From contig NZ_JAEIOI010000001.1 in the NCBI RefSeq assembly GCF_021375795.1, positions 1,600,889 to 1,664,888 of the forward strand: 64,000 nt of DNA, written 5' to 3'. This document shows, piece by piece, positions 15,711 through 24,400 of the stretch (positions are counted from its first letter, which is position 1; every line of letters starts with the position of its first letter). Source of the DNA: Pseudomonas anguilliseptica (GTDB lineage: Bacteria; Pseudomonadota; Gammaproteobacteria; Pseudomonadales; Pseudomonadaceae). The translations under genes were made by a program, and so were the position numbers. The notes under the pieces were generated by a model. That model was not told where the DNA came from. It made no database searches and saw only the letters and a program-made list of their open reading frames with translations.

Positions 15711-16589
15711 TCAGGCGTGCAGCATTTTGCGCAGTTCTGTTTGCGATATTTTTGGTATCAGGCTGTGCGGTACACGGCTTTTTTCTGACAGGTTGAAAAC
15801 TTCGAAAACTCCTTTTTTGATGACTGATTTAGCCATTAATTTAAAACTCGGGAGTATGTTTCTGTGCCAGTGAATATCCAGGTTGCTAGGTGTAGAACCT
15901 TCGCCTTTCTCATAAAATCGACCAGCACTTGAGTTCATATCCATGCCGATGGCGAATACTTTGTTGAAGCCGACGTGATAGGCTAGTTGAAGTCCGCCGA
16001 AAAGAATTGTTCGGCCGCCATAGTAGCCTTTTGACAAGTCGAGACTAAAGCCGATGCCGTTTTTCTTACGGCCTAGCAAGGAGAATTCACAAGCTGCTTC
16101 TTTTCGTGCTCTGGCAACTAAAGGGTGCAGCCAATTGGGTATTATTCGATTGTCGTGAATATCTCTATTTACTCGTTCGAATAAGAACACTTTTTTATTT
16201 ACGAGGGCATCTGGGCGTCGTTTTAAAATTTCTTCGATGACAGGATAGCTGAACGCTAGATTTTCAGCGCTATTAACGCCCTTCATAAAAAGTTCTAGTC
16301 GATCACCGACAAAGAATTCGTCATAGCAAATATAAAAAAATGGTTTGATATTGTTACTTTCGCAGAGGCTTATAGAGCCGTTCATGGCGATGACGGGTTT
16401 GTCTGTGCAAAACTCTTTGAAGTTGAAATCGCTGGCTGATGGGCCAGATGCGACCAGGAAAACTTCGCCATGCTGCGTTGACTTTATTTCGCTGAATGGC
16501 GAGATATGTACCTTGGCTATTCCATTTATGGCAACTGATCGCTCGAGCGATATTTTTATGTTCTGATCTGACATGGAAAGAAGCCACAT
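15711..16589 (-). CDS. WaaZ-like lipopolysaccharide core protein
   Basis: This 292-residue soluble protein resembles enterobacterial WaaZ/RfaZ in several blocks: VFLVASGPSASDF (a GPS nucleotide-sugar type loop near residue 44), PVIAMNGSI, PFFYICYDEFF, IGFSLDLSKGYYGGRT, and FAIGMDMNSSAGRFYEKGEG near residue 216. WaaZ is involved in adding an extra Kdo residue to the LPS core. The gene is visibly AT-richer than its neighbours and flanked by genes of ordinary composition, a sign of horizontal acquisition. No other LPS genes are adjacent. The start is taken at the ATG at 16589; an ATG at 16574 is possible. The assignment rests on remembered motif similarity. Confidence 0.7.
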   Translation of the reverse strand: MWLLSMSDQNIKISLERSVAINGIAKVHISPFSEIKSTQHGEVFLVASGPSASDFNFKEFCTDKPVIAMNGSISLCESNNIKPFFYICYDEFFVGDRLELFMKGVNSAENLAFSYPVIEEILKRRPDALVNKKVFLFERVNRDIHDNRIIPNWLHPLVARARKEAACEFSLLGRKKNGIGFSLDLSKGYYGGRTILFGGLQLAYHVGFNKVFAIGMDMNSSAGRFYEKGEGSTPSNLDIHWHRNILPSFKLMAKSVIKKGVFEVFNLSEKSRVPHSLIPKISQTELRKMLHA

Positions 16590-16632
16590 TTCTAAATGGT
16601 TAATACCTAGGTCGTAGATTTACGAGAGTGGG

Positions 16633-17181
16633 CTAGTTATTGACCAGGCTAAGGAACTCGCTGCGCGTGGCGGCGTTTTCGCGGAACTCGCCGAGCATCA
16701 CCGAGGTGACCATGGAGGAATTTTGCTTCTCCACGCCGCGCATCATCATGCACATGTGCTGGGCTTCGATCACCACCGCCACACCAAGGGCGCCGGTGAC
16801 TTGCTGGATGGCTTCGGCGATCTGCCGGCTGAGGTTTTCCTGAATCTGCAGGCGACGCGCGTACATGTCGACGATGCGTGCGACTTTCGACAGGCCGAGC
16901 ACCTTGCCACTCGGGATATAGGCGACATGGGCCTTGCCTATAAAGGGCAGCAGGTGGTGTTCGCATAGCGAATACAACTCGATGTTCTTCACCAGCACCA
17001 TTTCGCTGTTATCGGAGCTGAACAGCGCGCCATTGGTGACTTCTTCGAGGGTTTGCTGGTAACCCTTGCACAGGTACTGCATGGCTTTGGCGGCGCGCTT
17101 GGGGGTGTCGAGCAGGCCTTCGCGGGACACGTCCTCGCCAAGTTGGCCAAGGATCGCGGTGTAGTTTTGTTCCAGGGACAT
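16633..17181 (-). CDS. folE: GTP cyclohydrolase I
   Basis: It converts GTP to 7,8-dihydroneopterin triphosphate, the first step of folate synthesis. The 182-residue protein shows [22 protein letters not shown] (zinc Cys and His) near residue 75, [11 protein letters not shown] with the third zinc Cys, and TRSEFL near the end, all canonical. AGGAAG stands 5 bases before the ATG at 17181, so longer starts are rejected. The gene is single and transcribed leftward. Confidence 0.95.
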   Translation of the reverse strand: MSLEQNYTAILGQLGEDVSREGLLDTPKRAAKAMQYLCKGYQQTLEEVTNGALFSSDNSEMVLVKNIELYSLCEHHLLPFIGKAHVAYIPSGKVLGLSKVARIVDMYARRLQIQENLSRQIAEAIQQVTGALGVAVVIEAQHMCMMMRGVEKQNSSMVTSVMLGEFRENAATRSEFLSLVNN

Positions 17182-17270
17182 GATCTTCCTGTGGCACTTG
17201 CGGAGATATACAGACGCGCAGGTTAGGGCGGTGCCGCCGGGCTGGCAAGGGCGCGGCACGCCAATTTGCC

Positions 17271-17612
17271 TCAGTTTTCTGACGTGGGTGGCAGCTGGGC
17301 AGCCCAGTTGTCGGCCCACAGGGTCAGTGGCAGGAACTGTTCAACCAGCTCCAGGCCCAGGCGTGATAACTGGTAGCCCCGTTCGCCGTTCTCCAGCAGT
17401 TGGGCGTCACGCAGCTCTCCCAGGCGGGTGTTGAGTACCGAGGGTGACAAGCCTGCGCAGCGGTTCTGCAGCTCGCGAAAGTTGGCCGGCGACTGATGCA
17501 ACTCCCAGAGCACGCGCAGGCTCCAGCGGCGGCCCAGCAGGTCGAGCAGTGCCATGATCGGGCGGCCTGTCTGCGAGCCGCGTACCGGTTGGCCGGGTGT
17601 AGGGGTATCCAT
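17271..17612 (-). CDS. HxlR family transcriptional regulator
   Basis: This 113-residue winged-helix protein has the HxlR pattern: [14 protein letters not shown] near residue 25, [29 protein letters not shown] as the helix-turn-helix, then [13 protein letters not shown] as the wing. AAGGAG precedes the ATG. It is divergent from the carboxymuconolactone decarboxylase-like gene. Two 17-bp repeats in the shared promoter suggest it controls both. HxlR proteins often sense reactive electrophiles or quinones; the effector here is unknown. Confidence 0.9.
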   Translation of the reverse strand: MDTPTPGQPVRGSQTGRPIMALLDLLGRRWSLRVLWELHQSPANFRELQNRCAGLSPSVLNTRLGELRDAQLLENGERGYQLSRLGLELVEQFLPLTLWADNWAAQLPPTSEN

Positions 17613-17623
17613 GAAGGCTCCTT

Positions 17624-17673
17624 GCTTCTTTTTTAGTAGCGATCTAGAGTGGCCTTGCTACTTTTTTCGTAGC
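17624..17673. promoter_or_regulatory. Twin 17-bp operator-like repeats in the HxlR divergent promoter
   Basis: GCTTCTTTTTTAGTAGC (17624-17640) and GCTACTTTTTTCGTAGC (17657-17673) are near-identical, each with GCTAC/GTAGC-type arms around a T-rich centre. Their starts are 33 bases apart, about three helical turns. They fill the space between the HxlR start and the divergent gene. Binding by HxlR is inferred. Confidence 0.65.
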
Positions 17674-17699
17674 TTAACAGCCTGTCAGGAGTATTGCCT

Positions 17700-18248
17700 A
17701 TGTACAGCCCACGTATTCAACCGGTGCAACCACCTTATGCCGCTGATGTGCAGGCGGCGTTTGATCGAGTCATGCCGCCGGGGATGCCGCCGTTGAAACT
17801 GTTTCGCAGCATGGCGCACAACCCGCGAGTGCTGCAGCGCTTGCTGGCGGCAGGCTTGCTTGATCGCGGCAGCATCAGCATACGCGAGCGCGAACTGCTG
17901 ATCCTGCGCACCACGGCACGTTGCGGTGCAGAGTACGAATGGGGGGTGCACGTCGCCGTATTCAATGCTCAGGCGGGGTTCAGTCCAGAGCAGTTGGCTG
18001 ATACCTGCGCCGTTGTGCCCAATTGTGAGCTATGGAGTTCGGCTGAGCAGGCGCTGTTGGCGTTGGCTGACAGTCTGCATGCCAGCGCAACGCTGGACGA
18101 CAACCTGTGGCAGCAACTCAGTGCTGAATTCACTGAGTCGCAGCTGATCGAGTGTCTGGTGCTGGTGGGGTTCTACCATGCGGTGTCGTTCGTGGTGAAT
18201 GGCCTGCGTGTCGAACATGAGGCGCAGACACCCCGCTTTGCCCGTTAG
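17700..18248 (+). CDS. Carboxymuconolactone decarboxylase/AhpD-like protein
   Basis: This 182-residue all-helical protein has the CMD-type pattern RERELLILRTTARCGAEYEWGVHV near residue 65 and a C-terminal LIECLVLVGFYHAVSFVVNGL. In AhpD this region has a catalytic CxxC; here only one Cys (RCGAEYEW) is visible at that site, so peroxidase activity of the AhpD kind is unlikely. AGGAG at 17687-17691 fixes the ATG at 17700. It is divergent from HxlR and probably repressed by it, which points to a role with a reactive small molecule. Confidence 0.85.
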   Translation: MYSPRIQPVQPPYAADVQAAFDRVMPPGMPPLKLFRSMAHNPRVLQRLLAAGLLDRGSISIRERELLILRTTARCGAEYEWGVHVAVFNAQAGFSPEQLADTCAVVPNCELWSSAEQALLALADSLHASATLDDNLWQQLSAEFTESQLIECLVLVGFYHAVSFVVNGLRVEHEAQTPRFAR

Positions 18249-18256
18249 GCGAGGGC

Positions 18257-18814
18257 CTATTCGTCGCGGTCATCCATCATGGTGCGCTTGAGCATCACGT
18301 ACACCGCGCCAGTACCGCCGTGCTTGGCCAGGCAGGAGGTAAAGCCGAGCACTTGCGGATGCTGGCGTAGCCAGGTGTTGACGTGACTTTTGATCATTGG
18401 TTTGCGGCCATCCATGCGCACAGCCTTGCCATGGGTGACGCGCACGCAGCGCACCTCCAGCTTGTTGGCCTCGGCGATAAATTCCCAGAGGGTGTCGCGG
18501 GCTTTTTCCACGCTCATGCCATGCAGGTCGAGGCTGCCCTCGAAGCTGATCTGGCCGAGCTTGAGCTTGCGCATCTGACCTTCCTGCACGCCGTTGGCGG
18601 CCCAGTACAGCGGGTCTTCGGCGCCGACGTCGATGACAAACTGATCAGACAGACCATCGACTTTGATACTGTCCACGCGCGCCGTGGCGGCCTGGCGCAG
18701 GGTGGCCAGTTGGGCACGGTTGGGCTTCGGTTTGCCGGTGTCGGCGCGGTCATGCTTGATGGGTTTGACGCCGCGTAGTTCGGCTTTGAACAGGGAAAAA
18801 TCGTCGTCTTGCAT
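18257..18814 (-). CDS. Smr/MutS2 C-terminal domain protein
   Basis: This 185-residue protein has a charged N-terminus and a C-terminal Smr domain. The domain motifs are LDLHGMSVEKARDTLWEFI near residue 99, VRVTHGKA near 125 and SCLAKHGGTGAVYVMLKR near 160, corresponding to the LDxH and HGxG signatures. Stand-alone Smr proteins are nucleic-acid endonucleases in several bacteria. It converges with the CMD-like gene and its 5' end abuts a palindromic repeat element that may contain its promoter. Confidence 0.9.
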   Translation of the reverse strand: MQDDDFSLFKAELRGVKPIKHDRADTGKPKPNRAQLATLRQAATARVDSIKVDGLSDQFVIDVGAEDPLYWAANGVQEGQMRKLKLGQISFEGSLDLHGMSVEKARDTLWEFIAEANKLEVRCVRVTHGKAVRMDGRKPMIKSHVNTWLRQHPQVLGFTSCLAKHGGTGAVYVMLKRTMMDDRDE

Positions 18815-18815
18815 T

Positions 18816-19082
18816 TAGGGTCTGTTACCGTTTTGTCGTGGCTGCGCCGAAGCCTGTTTTAGCGCGAGGCAAGGCACGAGACGCGAAGTTTGGTGTTCCA
18901 AATGAGTGTCGAGAAACGCAGTATCGCGCTAAAACAGGCCCGGCCCTTCGGGTTGCGCGAAAAATCTCGCCATGCGGTGTTGGAGGTCTTGGCAAGGGAG
19001 CGACCATTACCTGCGTCCTCCGCCTAGCCTGGCGAGATTTTACGCGGCAACGCGGCTCGCGACAAAACGGTAACAGACCCTA
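18816..19082. repeat. Palindromic intergenic element with 23-bp perfect terminal inverted repeats
   Basis: TAGGGTCTGTTACCGTTTTG begins a 23-bp arm at 18816-18838, repeated exactly inverted at 19060-19082. Inside are further inverted pairs: GCCTGTTTTAGCGC at 18852-18865 with 18926-18939, and AAAATCTCGCCA (about 18962) with TGGCGAGATTTT (about 19030). No protein is encoded. The core (gcaaggc, then gcgaagtttggtgttccaaa, then tgag) aligns with the elements at 40307 and 50665. It has the form of a MITE-like or structured repeat lying between two leftward genes. Confidence 0.8.
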
Positions 19083-19140
19083 GATCTCCGCGAAGGCCGC
19101 TAGTGTATCCAAGCTGTCGGTGTTCGTGCTGGGCTGGGCT

Positions 19141-19461
19141 TCAGTCGCGTTTTTTCAGCAGATGCGGGGCCATGTTCAGGTCGCTGGCGTGGCGTGCACG
19201 GCGGCGGCAGCGGCGCCATAGCATGACGCCGACATACAGCAGGGCCAGGCCGATCACGGCGAACAGGCTGGCGGCCACCGTGGATTCATTCAGCGGGCCG
19301 AGTACCGAATGCTGGCCGAGCAGAGCCGCAATACCGGCCATGCTCAGCAGAATGCCGAATGTCGCCAGCAGAGCGGCCAGTGCCGCCCCCAGGCGCGTGC
19401 GCCAGTTGCCGGCACTACGTGGGCGCAGACGGCGGGCGTCAAAACCATCGGAGAGCTTCAT
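19141..19461 (-). CDS. Small inner-membrane protein
   Basis: This 106-residue protein has two predicted membrane helices (about residues 26-50 and 62-83), an arginine-rich segment after the second (WRRCRRRARH) and a basic tail. I recognise no family. It sits between the palindromic element and the isochorismatase-like gene, both on the leftward side. Confidence 0.6.
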   Translation of the reverse strand: MKLSDGFDARRLRPRSAGNWRTRLGAALAALLATFGILLSMAGIAALLGQHSVLGPLNESTVAASLFAVIGLALLYVGVMLWRRCRRRARHASDLNMAPHLLKKRD

Positions 19462-19576
19462 GCCGATTTCCTCATGCCGATTGACTCAGTGGCTATCGGT
19501 GCTATGACCGGCCGCTGCCGGTGTGGTTCAACAGTCACTGCCCAGGGTGTGATCGCGCACGCGTTTGTCAGGCGCC

Positions 19577-20173
19577 TCAGAGCAGCGCGCTGGCGCGTGG
19601 CACCACGGCGGCAAAGTTGTCGGCCAGGGCGATCATCTCGGCCCGGTGCATGTCGGCCGCGCTGATCACCTGACCGTCCAGCGTCGGCAGGTCACGGGTG
19701 GCGCAGGCTGCATCGACCACGGTGCAACGGTAACCATAGTCCTTGGTGGCGCGCACCGTGGTGCTGATGCTGGAGTGGGTCATAAAGCCGCAGACAATCA
19801 GGTCCAACCGGCCGAGGGCTTGCAGACGTTCATGCAAGTCGGTGCCGGTGAAGGCATTGGGCATGCGCTTCTCGACGATGATCTCGCCAGGCAGCGGTGC
19901 GGCTTGAGGCAGGTGCAGGCCGCGTGGCCCGCGCGGGTCGAGCAGACCATCGGGGATGCCCAGGTGTTTGACGTGAACGATGGCGCTGCCCAGGTCCCGG
20001 GCCGCCGCGAGCAGCTTGGCGATTTCTTCCAGCGCTGCATCCAGCCCTGGCAGTTTCAACACGCCGCTGCGGTACTCCTCTTGCGCATCGATGACCAGCA
20101 AGGTCGCATTGCTCAGGCTGGCTGGCGCATGGCCACGGCCTGTAAGGGCAAAGAGCGTTTGTGGGGTGGACAT
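19577..20173 (-). CDS. Isochorismatase family cysteine hydrolase
   Basis: This 198-residue alpha/beta enzyme shows LLVIDAQEEY (catalytic Asp), KRMPNAF (Lys) and VCGFMTHSSISTTVRATKDYGY. The last aligns with the usual GxxTxxCVxxTxRxA region, but the nucleophile Cys position reads S (THSSIS). This substitution may alter or abolish hydrolysis. A further ACATRD follows. The start is the ATG at 20173, with GGAG upstream. Its relatives hydrolyse amides or isochorismate; the substrate here is unknown. Confidence 0.82.
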   Translation of the reverse strand: MSTPQTLFALTGRGHAPASLSNATLLVIDAQEEYRSGVLKLPGLDAALEEIAKLLAAARDLGSAIVHVKHLGIPDGLLDPRGPRGLHLPQAAPLPGEIIVEKRMPNAFTGTDLHERLQALGRLDLIVCGFMTHSSISTTVRATKDYGYRCTVVDAACATRDLPTLDGQVISAADMHRAEMIALADNFAAVVPRASALL

Positions 20174-20327
20174 GGCAGCAACTCCAGGCAGACAGACTGC
20201 GGCCATTGTCCGCCTGTGCAGCGCTGCTGTGAACCGTTGCGCTGGATGATCTTGCCGGCGACCGGTGCAGCGCGCAGAATCAAGCCCTGGCCGAGGACTG
20301 GCGGGTATAAGCAGAAGGAGTTGTGTA

Positions 20328-20462
20328 ATGAGCCTGATCGCCTTGTTTTCCGAATATTTCTGGTTGTTTTTCGCCCTCGCGGTCTCCATCGCCGTGCTGC
20401 GCGAACTGTGCATCAAGCGTGATCCACCATCCTCCAGCGAGTCACCCGGCAATCAGTCGTAG
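20328..20462 (+). CDS. Small single-pass membrane protein
   Basis: This 44-residue protein ([20 protein letters not shown]) has one membrane helix followed by a basic and serine/proline-rich tail. AGAAGGAG directly upstream at suitable spacing supports translation. It is too short for family assignment. It lies 71 bases before prmB on the same strand, so may share its transcript. Confidence 0.6.
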   Translation: MSLIALFSEYFWLFFALAVSIAVLRELCIKRDPPSSSESPGNQS

Positions 20463-20533
20463 CGTGCATGCAGGCCCGCGCTGGTTGCCATGAATGGGCT
20501 AGAATGCGCGACTTTTTTCTGCGGAGAGCTGCC

Positions 20534-21466
20534 GTGAGCGACGCTACAAACGCCTATCCAACCCGTCTGCGCACCATCCGTGATTACATTCGCTGGGCTG
20601 TCAGCCGCTTTCATGGCGAAGAACTGTTTTTTGGTCACGGCACCGACAATGCCTGGGATGAGGCCCGCCAGCTGGTGCTGGGCGCGCTGCACCTGCCGTA
20701 TGAAATCGCCGACAGCTATCTCGACTGTCGCCTGGATGACGCCGAACACCAGCACCTGCACAACTTGCTGCAGCAGCGCATCGAGGCGCGCGTGCCTACG
20801 GCCTACCTGCTGGGTGAAGCCTGGTTCTGTGGTTTGCCTTTTATCGTGGATCAGCGCGTGCTGATTCCCCGCTCGCCGATTGCCGAGCTGATCGAGCAGC
20901 ACTTCGAACCCTGGCTGGCGCAGGAGCCGGCGCGGATTCTCGACCTGTGCACCGGCTCGGGCTGCATCGGTATCGCCTGCGCCTACGAATTCCCCGAAGC
21001 TGAAGTGGTGCTCGGTGATTTGTCGTTTGAGGCGCTGGAAGTGGCCAACCAGAATATTGAGCGCCATGGCTTGGAAGAGCGTGTCTACACCGTGCAGGGC
21101 GATGGCTTTGCCGGGCTGCCGGGTCAGCGCTTCGATCTGATCGTATCCAACCCACCCTATGTGGATGCCGAGGATTTCGCCGATATGCCGGTCGAGTACC
21201 AGCATGAGCCGGAGCTGGGTCTGGCCTGCGGCGAGGATGGTCTGGACCTGGTGCGGCGCATGCTGGCTGAGGCGGCGGACCACCTGAGCGAAAAGGGTGT
21301 GCTGATTGTTGAAGTGGGCAACAGCCAGGTGCACGTCGAGGCGTTGTACCCGGAAGTTGACTTCACCTGGCTGGAATTCGAGCGCGGCGGTCATGGTGTA
21401 TTCCTGCTCGCGGCTGCGCAGTGCCGCGAGCATCAGGCGTTGTTCCGTCAACGCCTGAATGGCTGA
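20534..21466 (+). CDS. prmB: 50S ribosomal protein L3 glutamine methyltransferase
   Basis: PrmB methylates a glutamine of ribosomal protein L3 using SAM. The 310-residue protein has the HemK-like SAM motif [14 protein letters not shown] near residue 138 and the catalytic NPPY ([11 protein letters not shown]) near 207. The N-terminal block [26 protein letters not shown] is PrmB-specific. The GTG at 20534 is preceded by GGAG and fits the conserved N-terminus; an upstream ATG at 20468 would add a non-conserved stretch. It converges with the hybrid kinase, whose stop directly adjoins. Confidence 0.93.
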   Translation: MSDATNAYPTRLRTIRDYIRWAVSRFHGEELFFGHGTDNAWDEARQLVLGALHLPYEIADSYLDCRLDDAEHQHLHNLLQQRIEARVPTAYLLGEAWFCGLPFIVDQRVLIPRSPIAELIEQHFEPWLAQEPARILDLCTGSGCIGIACAYEFPEAEVVLGDLSFEALEVANQNIERHGLEERVYTVQGDGFAGLPGQRFDLIVSNPPYVDAEDFADMPVEYQHEPELGLACGEDGLDLVRRMLAEAADHLSEKGVLIVEVGNSQVHVEALYPEVDFTWLEFERGGHGVFLLAAAQCREHQALFRQRLNG

Positions 21467-24400
21467 TCAGCGTAGCGTCAGATGGCGGCTCAGCAGCGCA
21501 CGTAAGGCCGCCGGTTTGACTGGCTTGCTCAGATAATCCAGGCCGGCGGCATGCACTTGAGCGATCAGTTCGGGGCGGCCGTCGGCGCTGATCACCACGC
21601 CCGGCAGTGGCTCGGCCAGGCGCGTGCGCAGCCAGGCCATCAGTTCGGTGCCGGTTTCACCGTCATCCAGGTGAAAGTCCACCAGCGCCAGGTGCGGGCG
21701 CACGTTTTCACTCAGCAGATGCTCACATTCCAGCCGATTGCGCGCCGTCCATACCTGGCATCCCCAGCGTGACAGCAGGCTGTACATGCCGGTGAGGATG
21801 CTGTCTTCGTTGTCCACGCAGAGTACCTGGGTGCCGGCCAGTGCCTGACCAGGTTGTTCCAGCGCGGCCACGGGTTTCGGCGCTTCGGCCTGCTGCGCCA
21901 GGGGTACGGTGACGCTGAATACACTGCCTTTGCCAGGCCAGGAGCGTACTTCCAGTTTGTGTTCCAGCACCCGACACAGGCCGTCGGCAATCGCCAGGCC
22001 CAGGCCCAGGCCTTTTTCCGCACGGGTCTGGTGGCTGTCCAGGCGTTTGAACTCCTCGAAAATCACCTTGCGCTTGTCGTCCGGGATGCCGGGGCCGCGA
22101 TCCCAGACTTCCAGGCGCAACTGCTGGCCCTGGTGGCGTACCCCCAGCAATACGCGGCCCTTGGCATAGCGGAAGGCGTTGGTCAGGAAGTTCTGCAGGA
22201 TGCGCCGCAGCAATTTGATGTCGCTGTCGATGCGCAGGCTGCTGCTGCGCAGGCGGAAATCCACGCCGTGTTCGGCGGCCAGCACCTTGAATTCCGCGCC
22301 CAGGGTGTCGAACAGGCTGTTCAGCGCAAAGGCCTGGCGATCCGGCGTAATACGGCCGTTTTCCAGGCGCGAGATGTCCAGCAAGTCGCTGATCAGGTCT
22401 TCGGCCGAACGCAGCGAACTGTCCAGGTGACGCACCAGTTCACGGGCGTCGCTGGGCAAGGCGTCATCCTGATGGGCGAGGGCAGCGGAGAACAGTCGCG
22501 CGGCATTCAGCGGTTGCATCAGGTCATGGCTGACCGCCGCGAGGAAGCGGGTTTTCGACTGGCTGGCCGCTTCCGCCACGCGCTTGGCTTCGATCAGCGC
22601 CTGGTTCAGCTGCGACAATTCCTGGGTGCGTGCGCTGACCCGCTGTTCCAGGCCTTCGTTGGCGTCCTTCAAGGCGCGCTCGGCTTCACGGAACTCGGTG
22701 ATGTCGGTAAAACTCATGACGAAACCGCCGCCGGGCATGGGGTTACCGATCAGCTCAATCACCCGGCCATTGGGGAACATGCGCTCAGAGGTGTGCGCCG
22801 TGCCCTGGCGCATCCAGTACAGACGCTTGCTGACATGCTCTTCGATGTCGCCATCGCCAAGCAGGCCGCGTTCGGCATTGAAACGAATCAACTCGGCCAC
22901 CGGCCGACCGACATACACCTGACCATCGGGGTAGTTGAACAGCTCGATATAGCGGTGGTTCCAGGCCACCAGGCGCAGCGACTGGTCAACCACGCTGATG
23001 CCCTGGGTGATGTTCTCGATCGCGCCCTGCAGCAGCGCGCGGTTGAACTGCAGCACCTCCGAGGCTTCGTCGACGATGCGCACCACATCTTCGACGTGCA
23101 TCTCGCGGCCTTCGATGGCCGCCTTGACCACGGCGCGGGTCGAGGATGCCCCCAGTACACCAGCCAGCAGCCGTTCGGTGTGGGCGATCCAGTCGCTGGT
23201 AGCGGTCTGGTTGGGGTCGAAACCCTTGCCCTGACGGTAGGCAAAGCGCATGAAACTCTGCCGTGCGCGGTCTTCGCCGACAAAGCGGTTGGCCAGTAGC
23301 AACAGGTCGCCGACCTGCACTGCGAGCATGCTGCGGTTGCTCGGTTTGTTGCCCAGGTCGTGGCCGATAAAACGTCCGGCCTGCCAGTGCTCGGCCATGC
23401 GGGTGCGCGAGAACCAGGAAACCCAGGCAAACAGCAGGAAATTACCGGCCAGCGAGAGCACCACGCCGCGGGTCAGAGGGTCGACCTGAAAGCCAATCGG
23501 GGCATACAGCAGGCTGTGCAGGCCGGGGAAGGTTTCCAGTGGCCAGCCCAGGCCGCGAGCCACCAATGGCATGACCAGGGTGTAGAACCAGATCAGTCCA
23601 CCAAAGAACATACCGGCAAACACGCCCTGGCGGTTGGCCTGCTTCCACACCAGAGCACCGAACATCGCCGGAGCCAGCTGGCCAATAGCGGCAAAGGACA
23701 CTTGGCCAATGGTGGCCAGGCTGGCGTTGGAGCCGAGCAGGCGATAGCACACGTAGGCCAGCAGCAGAATCAGCACGATGCTCACCCGGCGCGCGGTGAG
23801 CATCCAGTGGCGGAACGCCTCGAACGGCCGCTCGGTGTTCTGCCGACGTAGCAGCCAGGGCAGCAGCATGTCGTTGGAAATCATGGTGGAGAGTGCCACC
23901 GAGGCGACAATCACCATGCCGGTGGCCGCCGAGGCGCCGCCGATAAAGGCCAGCATGGCCAGTGCGGGATGTGCTTCGGCAAGCGGCAGGCTGATGACGA
24001 AGGAGTCCGGGGTGATGCCGGCCGGCAGCAGCATCTGTCCGGCGAGGGCGATGGGCACCACAAACAATGCGGCGAGGATCAAGTAGGCGGGGAACACCCA
24101 GCGCGCTAGGTTGAGGTCCTTGGGCTCGATGTTCTCCACCACGGTCACATGGAACTGCCGCGGCAGGGCGATGATGGCGATCATCGCCAGACCTGTCTGG
24201 GTCATCATTGCCGGCCAGTTGACGGTTTCGGCCCAGAAATCCTCCAGCTCGGTGCTGGCCTTGGCCTGGCTGAACAAGTCGGCAAAACCGTTGTACAGCC
24301 CGTAGGTGACAAAGGCACCGACGGCGAGAAAGGCCAGCAGCTTGACCAGCGACTCGAAGGCAATCGCCAGGACCATGCCGCGGTGGTGCTCGGTGACATC

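Noticed and set aside
18838..19083. Open frame inside the palindromic element
   Set aside because: It runs through both inverted-repeat arms; the other family copies have no such frame.
21854..23299. Long open frame opposite the hybrid kinase
   Set aside because: It is the antisense shadow of a GC-rich gene with all kinase motifs on the other strand; its translation is low-complexity and has no domain signature.
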